NCBI GenBank assembly: GCA_016748015.1
Contig: JAAOMT010000672.1
Location: 580,406-631,215 of the forward strand
Origin: Geosiphon pyriformis
Taxonomy: Eukaryota; Glomeromycota; Glomeromycetes; Archaeosporales; Geosiphonaceae
DNA: 50,810 bases
Direction: 5' to 3'
Positions 10,966 to 20,765 of this stretch are shown piece after piece. Both the position numbers and the translations under genes were made by a program. Position 1 is the stretch's first letter. Every line of letters begins with the position of its first letter. Below the pieces are notes generated by a model. The model saw nothing but the letters and a program-made list of their open reading frames with translations, did not search any database and was not told the DNA's origin.

Positions 10966-11509
10966 GGATTTTCATCATACTGCACTCTCAGAAAGTAGAG
11001 CTGCAGCACAACAACAAAACCCTTCCTATACTCCTACCACAATCTCACCAGCCAGAATTGCTGAAAATGCCAACCTTTCAGATATATTTCCTTTTGAGTT
11101 CGAAGCAAATGAGTTACCATTCCTACTTAGTAATGCAGCCGCCAACAAACAAAAAGCAATCACTGCTATATACACTGAAGCAGAAGTCAAAGGAAAGGCA
11201 ATTCGCTTGATCCTAGACAATGGATCCGCCAGAAGCATCATTACCTACCAGTTGATGCAACAGTTAAAGAGAAATGTTAACTGACCAGCTCAGACAGTAA
11301 TTATTACTGCCGATGGCATAAAAAAGACTCCAATAGGAGAAATTAACAATTTTCCATTTACTCTTAATAGAATCACCATTCTAGTCAAAGTTCTTGTAAT
11401 GGACATGCCCCAGTATCAAGCTCTTGTCAGAAATAATTGGCTCTAAAAAGCCAATGCAAAATTAGACTGGAAAACCCAAGAATTACAACTCTCTTATCAA
11501 GGACAACAT
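10966..11509 (+). pseudogene. Aspartic protease (retropepsin) region of element B
   Basis: Same frame as gag. The retropepsin core reads AIRLILDNGSARSIITYQLM near 11200-11260, where the family active site is D-S/T-G; here the second position is Asn. A second hydrophobic strand (ITILVKVLVMDMPQYQALV) and NNWL follow. The first half of the protease-flanking region (ITAIYTEAEVKGKAIRL) is intact. Stops at 11281 (TGA) and 11444 (TAA) interrupt it. The protease would cut the gag-pol polyprotein into its parts. Confidence 0.8.
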
Positions 11510-12545
11510 GTGCGAGTACCTGCTACTTGTGGTACATTCAACAAACAATCAGAGAAAGCCTCTGTCTTTGAATTTGAAGAGGAGGAAGAAAAGCCTGTAG
11601 TCAAAACATTTATGGCACTTGAATCAACATCTAACTGGGCTGAAGAAACTGAGCAAACATATTTTGCAACAAACTCATATCCAAAAGAACCAGAAACCCC
11701 TGGATGGAACATCCTATATTCTAAACCAGAACCAAAGAAACAACACCCTTACATTCCACTCAAATACAAGGACTGTCACAAGAAACTCTTCTCGATGAGA
11801 GCCTGCATCTCACCAGAGGAAGAATATGGAAGTCATACTTGTTACTTTTGCAATGCCTGCCATCAAGAATGATGGGGCCACTTGATTAAAAGAAGCAGAA
11901 AATGGGATAGAACACCCTGTCTTACTTGTAGAAAGCAGCTTTCTGACAAATGTGATTGGATTGACATTGCCTTTAGAGGAGGAGTCTGCAATCAAACTTG
12001 CCAATATGCTCTTTCTATTGCAGAAAAGATAAAACGTGAAACACTTTTCAATACCACTTACAATAGTGCCCTCAACAAACTTTATCACTACCCCCATAAT
12101 GCTGAAATGATCTACAAACTTGCCATGATCTTAATTGACGGAGGAACCAAAGAAGATGTTTTTCAAATGAAAGAAGCTGAATATATCAAATATACCTTGA
12201 AATTAGCTGGATTTGATTATGAAGATGAAGTAGAAGTATACTATCAAATTGCAAGTCACACCTACCTGACTAAAGAAGCTCAAACTCAATGGCTAGAACA
12301 AATGAACATTAAATTATGTGAGGAATGCATAATGCCTTGTAATGAACAATGGTGTTCTGAATGCTACACTCTTAACATTCCCTTGCCCAGCAAAAGTGAT
12401 GAATACGAAATTGAATTCGGAGAACCTGAAACAACAGAAGAAATTGAAACAACACTCATCTATCTCATCAAAAATCAGTCTGCTTTACAACTCAAATACT
12501 TCAACAACAATGAACAAAAAATAAAACCAGAAAAAGTCCACGAAA
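11510..12545 (+). pseudogene. Cysteine-rich domain between protease and dUTPase, element B
   Basis: About 345 codons in the gag-protease frame, open apart from one TGA at 11870 (at a likely Trp). An acidic start (FEFEEEEEKP) precedes paired cysteines. First cluster: CHKKL, CYFCNACH, CLTCRK and CNQTC over 11770-12005. A helical middle carries YNSALNKLYHYPHNAEMIYK. Second cluster: CEECIMPC and CSECYT near 12320-12370. An acidic tail (YEIEFGEPETTEEIE) leads into the dUTPase. The same domain is recognisable in A3 (26940-27870) and A4 (35430-35989), so it is a standing part of these elements. The clusters look like zinc-binding treble-clef or RING-like knots, but I cannot assign a known family. 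Confidence 0.65.
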
Positions 12546-12930
12546 TCAAGCTGAATATGATCTAAGATATCCAGGAAAAGATACTCTTATTTTCAAACCC
12601 AAATCACTCACAAAAATCAACCTCAAAATTGTCCTCAAAATTCCACCAAAAACAATGGTCTAAATTGCTTTACGATCATCATTGGCAAGCAAAGGAATCA
12701 ATATTAGAAGAGAAATCATAGATGCTGGATATACAGAAAACATTACAATCATATTACAAAATGAAACTGATAAGCCTTTTCAGATTGAACATGCTGAAAA
12801 AATTGTTCAAGCTATTTATTTACCCTTAATCAACATTTCGGGCTTACAATTAGTCAATCAAAGAGAACAATTGGGAAAAAGCAAAAAAAAAACACAAAGT
12901 TTTGGTTCAACTGGATGATTTACAGTTCCA
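12546..12930 (+). pseudogene. dUTPase domain of element B polyprotein
   Basis: A trimeric-type dUTPase, which hydrolyses dUTP to dUMP and keeps uracil out of newly made DNA. Motifs in order: motif 1 AEYDLRYP (family A-G-x-D-L); motif 2 LRSSLASKGI; motif 3 IIDAGYTENI with the catalytic Asp and the stacking Tyr; motif 4 AEKIVQAIY; motif 5 SFGSTG near 12900. Spacing between motifs fits the family. It lies one frame off the upstream Cys-rich domain, so a single-base indel near 12540 is likely; in A3 the same junction is in one frame. TAA at 12661 and TGA at 12916 break it. Motif 1 has Glu for Gly and motif 5 has lost its RGxxG start. Confidence 0.82.
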
Positions 12931-13400
12931 GTAAACATAGCTCTCAATGAACAGAATAAATCTCACCAGATTTTACACCTTCCTTAACCAATTACTATTT
13001 CACCTTTCGGAGAACACTCTGAAATCTATATCTGCCTAAAGCCAACAACCACCCAACAAATTTTTGAATCCAATGAACGAATCTGCTTGGAACATAATAT
13101 CTTGATCTCAAATATTTACATCTCAGAAGGAACAAAGAAAGTCTGAGTTACTTTTTACAACCCCAATAATTACCCCATAGTTTTATTAAATAACTTAAAA
13201 ATTGGAGTTATTCACAGTAATATCTTTTAACAAGAATTACCCCAAACAGTCACTGATTTCTCTGAAATTATTGGACATTCACTACCAAAAATCAACCCAA
13301 ACCCCAGCTCTGAAAACTACCATGTTGTTATGGAAAAACTATTTCGAATCAACATGGGACAACTTGAATCACAACAACAGAGCCAGCTCAAAGAGCTAAT
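12931..13400 (+). pseudogene. Linker between dUTPase and RT, element B
   Basis: Continues the dUTPase frame. The section near 13085-13200 (HNILISNIYISEGTKKV, YNPNNYPIVLLNNLKIGVI) matches the beta-rich linker that precedes RT in many Gypsy pol proteins (pattern of paired strands ending in a K-x-G-hydrophobic turn). It matches A1 at 19100-19250. Stops at 12985, 13144 and 13228 interrupt it. Role not known beyond being a conserved spacer. Confidence 0.55.
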
Positions 13401-14758
13401 TGTAGAATTTGCTGATATCTTTGCCAAAAACAACAATGACTTAGAAAGAACTGATTTGGTTCAACACCAAATCTATATAGGAGATGCCAAACCAAAGCAA
13501 CAGCAAGCTTACTGAGTTGCTCCAGAAAGTTACCAATTTATCCACAAAAAAGTACAACAAATGCTCAACAATGGACTTATTCAACTATCAATGAATCCAT
13601 GGGCCTTACCTGTGGTCTTAGTTAAAAAGAAAAATAGAAAGATACGATTTTGTGTTGATTATCGACAACTCAATAGTATTACCATTGGAAATGCCTATCT
13701 CTTTTCCCAAATTGATAATATGTTGGATGCCCTTGGAAAGGCCAAATACTTTTCAACACCAGATCTAGAAAGCAGATACTGGCAAGTTGCTATGGACCCC
13801 AAAGATTGTCCCAAAACAGCCTTCACAATCCAAAGAAGAAATTACGAATTTAATGTAATGCCTTTCGGATTATGCAATGCACCAGCAACATTTCAGAGAT
13901 TAATGGATATTGTGTACAAAGAACTCCTTTGGAAGTCAGTAGTCATTTATCTTGATAATACTGATGTTTATTTTCTATCATTCGAATTACACTTAAAACA
14001 CCTGCGAGAAGTTTTTCAACGATTACAAAAAGCAGAACTAAAACTCAACATCGAAAAATGCTACTTTGGAAAAACAAGCTTGGCCTTCTTTGGTCATATT
14101 ATTAGTAAAGATGGAATCAAACCAGACCCTAGAAAAATCAGCACTGTCAAAAACTTCAAAACTCCTCAAAACACTACAGAACTAAGAAGATTCATAAGGT
14201 TAGTCTTCTACTATCAGAAGTTTATCAAAAGATTTTTAGAAATCACAAAACCTCTCAACCAGTTTACCACCAAAAACGTCGAATACAAATGGACTGCTGA
14301 ACACCAAAACACACTTGAAATCTTCAAAAAAAAACTAATAACAGCTTCAATTCTTGCTTACCCAGATTTCAGCAACCAATTCCAGTTAGCAACAGATGTC
14401 TCTTATACTGCCTTTGGTGCTATCCTATTACAGTTAGATGACAATAGAAATGAGCAAGTAATTGCTTATGCTAGCAGAACATTGAAACCAGCTGAAAAGA
14501 ACTACTCTGCAACAGAATTAGAAACTGCAGCAGTAATCTGGGCCCTACATCACTTCAACTTTTACCTCAAACCCAAAGAATTTGATATTATCACTGATAA
14601 TATTGGACTCAAATGGCTTTAGAACAAAAACACTCAGCTAAATGCAAAACAAACACAATGGACAGGATTTTTAGCCAACTACCAATACATTGTACACCAC
14701 AAACTAGGAAAACTCCACACCAACGTTGATTGTCTCTCAAGAATGAGGCAAGATTAGA
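13401..14758 (+). pseudogene. Reverse transcriptase and RNase H of element B
   Basis: The longest clean stretch is 13561-14622 (353 codons); RT begins upstream near 13400 (IVEFADIFAKNN). RT fingers and palm: FCVDYRQLNSIT, FSTPDLESRYWQV (first catalytic Asp kept), MPFGLCNAPATFQRLM, then VVIYLDNTD, where the second Asp of the YxDD box is Asn. RNase H follows: FQLATDVSYTAFG, TELETAAVIWAL and IITDN keep the three acidic positions. The C-terminal part (YIVHHKLGKLHTNVDCLSR) runs to a stop at 14756. RT would copy element RNA into cDNA, and RNase H would remove the RNA strand. The palm change makes RT inactive. Confidence 0.9.
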
Positions 14759-14789
14759 ATACAAAACCAACACCCATTTAAATTAACAA

Positions 14790-16190
14790 CAAAACAACAA
14801 ACAATGAATTCTGAAAACTACAACAATCTTAAACAATATTTGGAGACATTAACAATCCCAACAGATTAGTTCTCAGATAAAAAACATTGGTTACAACAAC
14901 AAGCCAAACAATACCTCTTACACAACAACATGATTTATTATCAAAATTTCAGAAACCCAGACAATTTACTCAGATTAATACAAGAACATGAAAAAGAAAC
15001 CATTTTATATAACATGCACTCAGACTCTTCATCAGCACATCTAGAAAAAAACAGTACTATCCAGAGAACATTAGAATATTACTTTTGGCCTCAAATAAGA
15101 AAAGACATTCATAAATACATTAAGTCTTGTGATAGTTGTCAAAGAAGAGAAGAAACTTGCCCTACAGAACTTTTAAACCCAATTAAAGTTGAACAGCTTT
15201 TTGACTGAGTTGGTATTGATTTAGTTGAACCACTATCTATCACAAACCAAGAAAACTATTATATTGCAGTAGCTGTAAACTATCTTACCAAATGGCCCGA
15301 AGCCAAAGCCATTCAATGAGCAGATGTGAAATCAGTAGCAAACTTCATCTACAAAAACATCATTTGTAGACATGGATGTCCAATAAAACTTTTATCTGAT
15401 CAAAGAACACATTTCGTAAACAATTTAATCCAGGAAATTTGTGAACAATTTAATATCAAGAGACCATTATCTTCGCCCTACCATCCACAAACAAATGGAC
15501 TTGTAAAACATTTCAACAGAACATTGTGTGAATCATTAGCCAAAGTCTTAACCAATTTTGAGCAAAAATGGGATCTCTTTATTCCATCAGTGTTACTGGC
15601 ATATAGAACACTAAAATAAGATATCACAAAACACATACTATTTGATTTAATCTACAGAAAGACAGCAATGTTACCAATTAGTTTCACAATAAAAACATAC
15701 TTAGTACAACCAATTAATAAAGACAACTTTTAGGAAACACTACAACAAAGAGCCTACACTCTGCTTAACACGTTGGAAGGAAAACAACGAATAGCAGCCA
15801 CTCATATTAAACACTCCCAAGCTTAACAAAAAGAACGGCATGATGACAAATTGCCTCCAATTACCAATGAATTTAAAATTGGAAACAAAGTTTTCTTATA
15901 CAGAACTAAAGCTGAAAAACAATAGAGTGGAAAATTTGAAAATAAATAGGATAGACCATTTTTTATCCATGAAGTTCTAAACAACGGATCATATAAGCTA
16001 AGACTTGATGACAAAATCCTAGTAAAAGTTGCACATGGAGATCGTTTAAAACACTATAATTCCAAAAACAATCCTGAACCATTAATTCCACAAATTGGTA
16101 CACATTCCCTTTTAATCAATCCTGAAGATATTCCCCAAAATTTAGAACCAATAGTTGTCATTGAACAATCTCCCAACTTGAACACTTAAT
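14790..16190 (+). pseudogene. Integrase of element B
   Basis: In a different frame from RT (a shift near 14770-14800). HHCC zinc finger: MHSDSSSAHLEKN ... KSCDSCQRR near 15015-15150. The rve core has two of three catalytic residues changed: VNYLTKW (Asp to Asn) near 15280 and GLVKHFNRT (Glu to Lys) near 15505; the middle Asp in LLSDQRTHF is kept. TGA codons at 15206 and 15317 fall where sister copies have Arg or Lys. A GPY/F-like C-terminal module lies near 15930-16020. The reading ends with TAA near 16188. The third ORF follows after about 165 bases. Confidence 0.87.
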
Positions 16191-16353
16191 TTAAATTTAT
16201 TATTATAGTTATCTCCTTATAATTTAGAAACAATCTCACAAAAACAAAACAAAAATAACATAAAAACCCATACACCAAAAATAATTTTCTTTTATTTTCA
16301 AATCTCTTATAATGACTATTCCTCAAAACATTTAACAATTATCTTAAAAACTA

Positions 16354-17031
16354 ATGTTAGCTTTAAAAACAATACCCGAATTATCTATTATTGTTACTGG
16401 AAACCACATTAATTATATCCAAACAGAAGTAGTTACAAATTTAGTCCCAAATTCACGAAAATATCACTCGTATAAGAAAAACACAAGAAGTTATTCTGGA
16501 ATTTACTTGCCAAAACTTTTAAAGCTTGCTTTAAGAGAAAACTTAATGCTCACTTCGATTAGTATTCCACCAAATACTACAATTCAACAAAGACTTCAAC
16601 TGTGTCTTAATAAAAAAAACACTGAATACTCTCCAATCTATAGATATTTCTACATTGAAAAAACACTTTATGAACAAAAACTGGAACTTACAACAGCAAA
16701 CCTCACAAAAAAAGCTATTCAGAAACAACTCCACAACGAATTCAAGACAACAGCTGGACCAACAAACAGTTGCTACAAGCTCAGAGCTGCTCTTAGACTT
16801 TATGACCTATTCCACACCTGTAAAAACGTTCTACAAAACCCAATTTTACAATCTTTGAAGATTCAATACATTGGAAAGCTCACAAAACTGAAATTTCAAC
16901 AATTTTCAGACCAAATTTCTTCAATAATTTTGGATTATTATCTGGAAATTACAGACAGTACTTGGACTTTGATAGAACTCAGTCTTGAGAAGGAAGTTAT
17001 GTTACCAGACAAAATTAGAGCTATTATTTAG
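16354..17031 (+). CDS. Third ORF of element B, overlapping the 3' LTR
   Basis: An intact 225-codon ORF between integrase and the 3' LTR, the position of env in retroviruses. It starts at ATG 16354 and ends inside the LTR at 17031, so its last ten or so codons (MLPDKIRAII) are LTR sequence. It has no clear signal peptide, transmembrane segment or furin-like site, so an envelope role is not supported. Sequence is basic and helical in the second half (QQRLQLCLNKKN, LTKKAIQKQL, LELTTANLTKK). Equivalent ORFs occupy the same place in A1 (about 22260-22963) and family C (50127 down). It is the only sizeable gene of this element without a stop. Function unknown. Confidence 0.72.
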   Translation: MLALKTIPELSIIVTGNHINYIQTEVVTNLVPNSRKYHSYKKNTRSYSGIYLPKLLKLALRENLMLTSISIPPNTTIQQRLQLCLNKKNTEYSPIYRYFYIEKTLYEQKLELTTANLTKKAIQKQLHNEFKTTAGPTNSCYKLRAALRLYDLFHTCKNVLQNPILQSLKIQYIGKLTKLKFQQFSDQISSIILDYYLEITDSTWTLIELSLEKEVMLPDKIRAII

Positions 17032-17978
17032 CATGAAATTATCTTTATTCCTATCATTAATTAGCATATATTATTATTCCAAATTATTACTTATTACATC
17101 AGCAAAATGTCCAAAATTATCATTTAATTAATAACCTAATTTATATATAACACAAATATAACTTAAGTGTGATGATCAATTATGCAATACCCCGAAATAT
17201 GTAACATTCAAAAGTTCACCAAAATTTGTAGAAATTCACCGAAATAATTGATAGTTTACCAAAATATCTAATAGTTCGCAGAAATAACTTGTAGTTCGCC
17301 AAAATGTATCTTTAGTTTAGCAAAATTGTAGAAAAGAGTAAAATTCAAGTTCATAAAATAGTGTTATGACAAATTGTATAAAAGAAAAGCTTTTTTCTTT
17401 AAGAAAATGTATTTTACTTTAGATTTATTACTTAGAACTATTCCTACACACACAAAAAGAAATAAATATCAAATAATTTGAAAAACTAAACTCTTTAATT
17501 ATTGCACTTAAAAAATCCTCAAAACCCAACTAACGTTTTGAAATTGATTAGCTATCAATTTCAATAAACTGTTAGTGACTTCAGGCCTGAATAGAAAACA
17601 TTTTCTTTGATAAAAATCCTATTTCTTTTATATTTCTTTTATTTTATTTTATTTTTCTTATTATAATCATTAGAGTAGCCTACAGACAAGATTCTTGTAG
17701 AAGAGTTGACTTTCACAGCAAAGTAACTACACATTTTTTAGTAAGCTTCCAGATGAGCAATTTCTGGGAAAGAGTTGATGTTTACTACAATGTAACTATA
17801 CAAAGTAACTGACATGGAATTGGTCATTCTACTTATAAGCCCAGTAGTTCAAATTATAGAAGATAATTTGAGAATAAATTCAGTTATCAGAGGTTCAAAC
17901 ACTTCCCATAATCATGAATTAACAGCATTACAACAAACATACAAGAGCTAAGAAGAGACCAAAAACTTCCAATAACAG
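17000..17978 (+). repeat. 3' LTR of element B
   Basis: Starts TGTTACCAG after a purine-rich tract (gagaaggaag, 16988-16995, the likely plus-strand primer) and ends CAATAACA. GTAT follows at 17979-17982, matching 8115-8118. In the first 210 bases I count about 20 differences from the 5' LTR, nearly all transitions. Confidence 0.92.
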
Positions 17979-17982
17979 TATG

Positions 17983-18480
17983 TTCAAAATCCAAATTCCC
18001 AGAACTATTTAAGTCTTTTGATAACCCCAGAAAATGTTTCATCCAACAATCAAGAAACCAACTGAATGCCACTTACCAATAATATACCTCTAGTAATCAT
18101 TACTAATGACAAATTATTGGCTGCTATTTTTTTTTTGAATTCAAAGAACCATCAGAAACTCTTTTATTTAGTAGAATCACTTTTAATACAAAACCAATTA
18201 CCACAATATATACCAATGCTAAAGTCAATGGTCAATTCATCAAACAATCTTAGACAGTAGTTCAGCAGGCAGCATCATTACATGACAACTTATAGACCAA
18301 TTAAATTACCAAGTTAATTGTGCTGTCAGTGCCAGAATTATTACACTAATGAAGCAATAAAAATGCCTATTAGAGAGCTTGACAACTTTTTTTTTCAAAG
18401 TCAATGGCATCATCATTTTAATCAAAGTATTGGTAATGAAAGCTACACAGTATCAAGCACTTATTGGAAATCCAGAACAA
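17983..18480 (+). pseudogene. Protease region of element A1 (3' side of nested B)
   Basis: Resumes A1 after element B. The protease core reads ILDSSSAGSIIT near 18249-18284, where the family has D-S-G; Gly is now Ser. QLIDQLNYQVNC and VLVMKATQYQALIG follow, as in A4 at 34900-35090. A TGA at 18285 and other stops break it. At about 18465 the reading jumps from the protease end (YQALIGN) straight into the pre-dUTPase segment (PEQYITLPNLSKKQKLK), so the roughly 1.2-kb Cys-rich domain is deleted in this copy. Confidence 0.78.
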
Positions 18481-19014
18481 TATATTACACTCCCTAATCT
18501 TTCTAAGAAGCAGAAACTAAAATAGTTCAATAATAATAATAAAGATATTATGTCAAAACATGCATATAATACTGATGCAGAGTTTGATTTAAGATATCCA
18601 AAAAAAGATGCCATCAAATTAGAACCACATTTGTGCACATGTATTGATCTAAAAGTAGTACTGGAAATTTTAGCAACAATAATGGTTCAACTAGCATTTA
18701 GGAGTAGTTTAATAAAAAAAAGAATCAACATTAGAGGAAAAATAATTGATGCAGGATATATAGAAAATATTATTGCAATATTACAAAATGACTTAGAAAA
18801 AGAATATATTATTGAACCAAATAAAAAGATAGTACAAACAATATTTTTTTCTTTGGTTAAAATAGCTCAGTTAGTATCAGTAGAAAAAAAAGAAAAATTA
18901 GAGATGACAGCAAGAGGAATAAGTGGATTCGGATTCATGGATAGAATAAACATATCAGTTAACATGGCAGAAGAAAAAGTTATTGACAAGAAAAAAATTA
19001 TTTCCACCTGTTAA
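18481..19014 (+). pseudogene. dUTPase domain of element A1
   Basis: The open stretch 18550-19014 (154 codons) carries all five dUTPase motifs in order: AEFDLRYP (motif 1, Gly to Glu); FRSSLIKKRINI (motif 2); IIDAGYIENI (motif 3, catalytic Asp and Tyr present, the Gly after Tyr changed to Glu); NKKIVQTIF (motif 4); and RGISGFGFMDR (motif 5, where RGxxGFGSTG is expected). It belongs to the gag-pol polyprotein between protease and RT. The frame continues after a TAA at 19012 into the RT-proximal linker. It has the cleanest open frame of the three dUTPase copies here, though several motif residues have decayed. Confidence 0.84.
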
Positions 19015-19404
19015 TCAATTTCTATTCTGCCATATGACCAGTACATGTTAGCCATAGAAAAAAAAGTAAAAGATCAAGGCCAAATTTTTGAAGTAGAAAT
19101 CACAATTTGTGAATCAGGAAAAATTGGATTTACCAATTTTTACATACTAGCCAAAAGCCTGAAACACATAAAAATTCCCATTTACAACACAACTAAAAAA
19201 GTTATCAAAATACCAAAAAGAATCATTATCAGATATATAAGCACAGAAGTTAAGAATCAACCACCAAGCATTATCTCAGATTTTCCACAACTTTGTGAAT
19301 ATATGAATATCACATTACAAACAATATACAGACAAAAAAAATATTATTTGCTCCAATCAAAACAATTGGAACAAATGAACTTGGGAAACTTAGACCCACT
19401 CTAA
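19015..19404 (+). pseudogene. Linker between dUTPase and RT, element A1
   Basis: Open at 19045-19404 in the dUTPase frame. ICESGKIGFTNFYILAKSLK and IYNTTKKVIKIPKRIIIRY match the beta-rich spacer before RT. LLQSKQLEQMNLGNLDPL leads into RT. It is homologous to 28379-28573 in A3 and 13085-13200 in B. Confidence 0.6.
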
Positions 19405-20765
19405 TAGATACAACTCAAAATATTACTTAACAATTTTATTGATAATTTTGCTAGTAAAATAAATTTGGCCAAACTGATATTATCCAGCATCAGATTAAGA
19501 CTGGAAATATAATGCCAATTAAACAAAGAGCATACTGAGTGCCACCAGTCAGCCATAAAATCATCCAACAAGAAATTAACAGAATATTAGACAATGGGTT
19601 AATTCAATTATCAATAAGTCCATGATTATTATCAGTAGTACTAGTCCATAAAAAAATGAGAAAATTCACTTTTGTGTGGATTATAAAAAACTTAATAATA
19701 TAACTTATGGAGACAGCTACCTCACTTTATAAATCCAAAAATTATTTGATGTTTTTGAAAGAAAAAAATAGTTTTCAACATTGAATCTAAATAGTAATTA
19801 CTGGCAAGTAGCCATAAATTCAGCCAACAAAGAAAAAACTGTGTTCACTACTAGAGAAAAAAATTTTGAATTTGAAGTCATGCCATTTGGCTTAACCAAT
19901 ATGCCAGCCATATTTCAATGGTTTATGGAAATTGTTTATACCAAACTGCTATAAAAATCAGTAGTTGTATATTTGGATAACACCAATGTATTTTTAAGAA
20001 CATTCAATAATTATTTGCATTATCTTTAGCAAGTGTTCAAAAAATTGAGAAAAGCAGTATTGAAACTGAATGCAACCAAGTGCTTTTTCAGCAAAACAGA
20101 ATTGAAATTTCTAGTATATATCATGAGTAAAAATGGTATCAAGACAGATCCAAATAAGATCGAGATAGTAAAAAACTTTTCAGTACCAACAAACTTGATA
20201 GAACTATGAACATTTTTGAGATTTACTGGATATTACTACCACTTTATCTAGAACTTCTCAAAAATAGCTCAATTACTTTACCAGCTTTAAGCCAAAAATG
20301 TGAAATATGAATAGACTAAAAAACAACAAAAAGCTTTTGATACTTTAAGAAAAAAGTTTATCTAAGCATTAATATTGATTTATCCAGATTACAACAAGCC
20401 ATTCATCATTACCACCAATACATCAGGTTAAGCATTGGGAGCAGTATTATCACAGAGAAGACCAGATGAAAAAGAACACCCAATAGTATATACTAGCCAA
20501 AGCTTAAGTCCAGCCAAAAAGAACTACAGAACATCAGCACTAGAACACTTAGCTATCTATTAGACAGTCATGAAATGAAAGAAATACTTAAGCCAAAAAT
20601 TTGACATTTACACTGATCACAAAGGATTGACATCAATCCAAAAACAAAAATTTGGAGATAACTGTTATGCCAGATAGAAAATAAAACTTTTATTATTTAA
20701 ATATACAGTATACTATAAAAAGGAAAAAAAAATGGAAACATTGACAGTTTGTTGCAAATAAAACA
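19405..20765 (+). pseudogene. Reverse transcriptase and RNase H of element A1
   Basis: RT begins near 19430 and is broken by many stops and at least two frame changes. Recognisable blocks: RMLDNGLIQLS-like start (19585-19615); FSTLNLNSNYWQV (19777, first catalytic Asp changed to Asn); MPFGLTNMPAIFQ (19880); VVVYLDNTNVF (19963, second Asp of YxDD changed to Asn). The RNase H core is near 20400-20640 (SLSPAKKNYRTSALEHLA, IYTDHKGLTSI). TAA/TAG at Gln and Trp positions are frequent. Inactive. Confidence 0.85.

Larger units (their letters stand above)
8119..17978 (+). mobile_element. Complete Ty3/Gypsy LTR retrotransposon, family B
   Basis: A 9.86-kb element bounded by LTRs 8119-9085 and 17000-17978, both TG...CA, with GTAT duplicated outside (8115-8118 and 17979-17982). 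Joining the flanks restores the family-A sequence upstream of protease, as seen unbroken near 34580. Internal order: PBS, gag, protease, Cys-rich domain, dUTPase, linker, RT, RNase H, integrase, third ORF. It is the best preserved element here, yet RT, integrase and the knuckle have damaged key residues. Its two LTRs differ mostly by C/T and G/A transitions. Confidence 0.92.

Noticed and set aside
16354-17031. Envelope gene in element B
   Set aside because: Right position, but no signal peptide, transmembrane segment, glycosylation-rich ectodomain or cleavage site visible.
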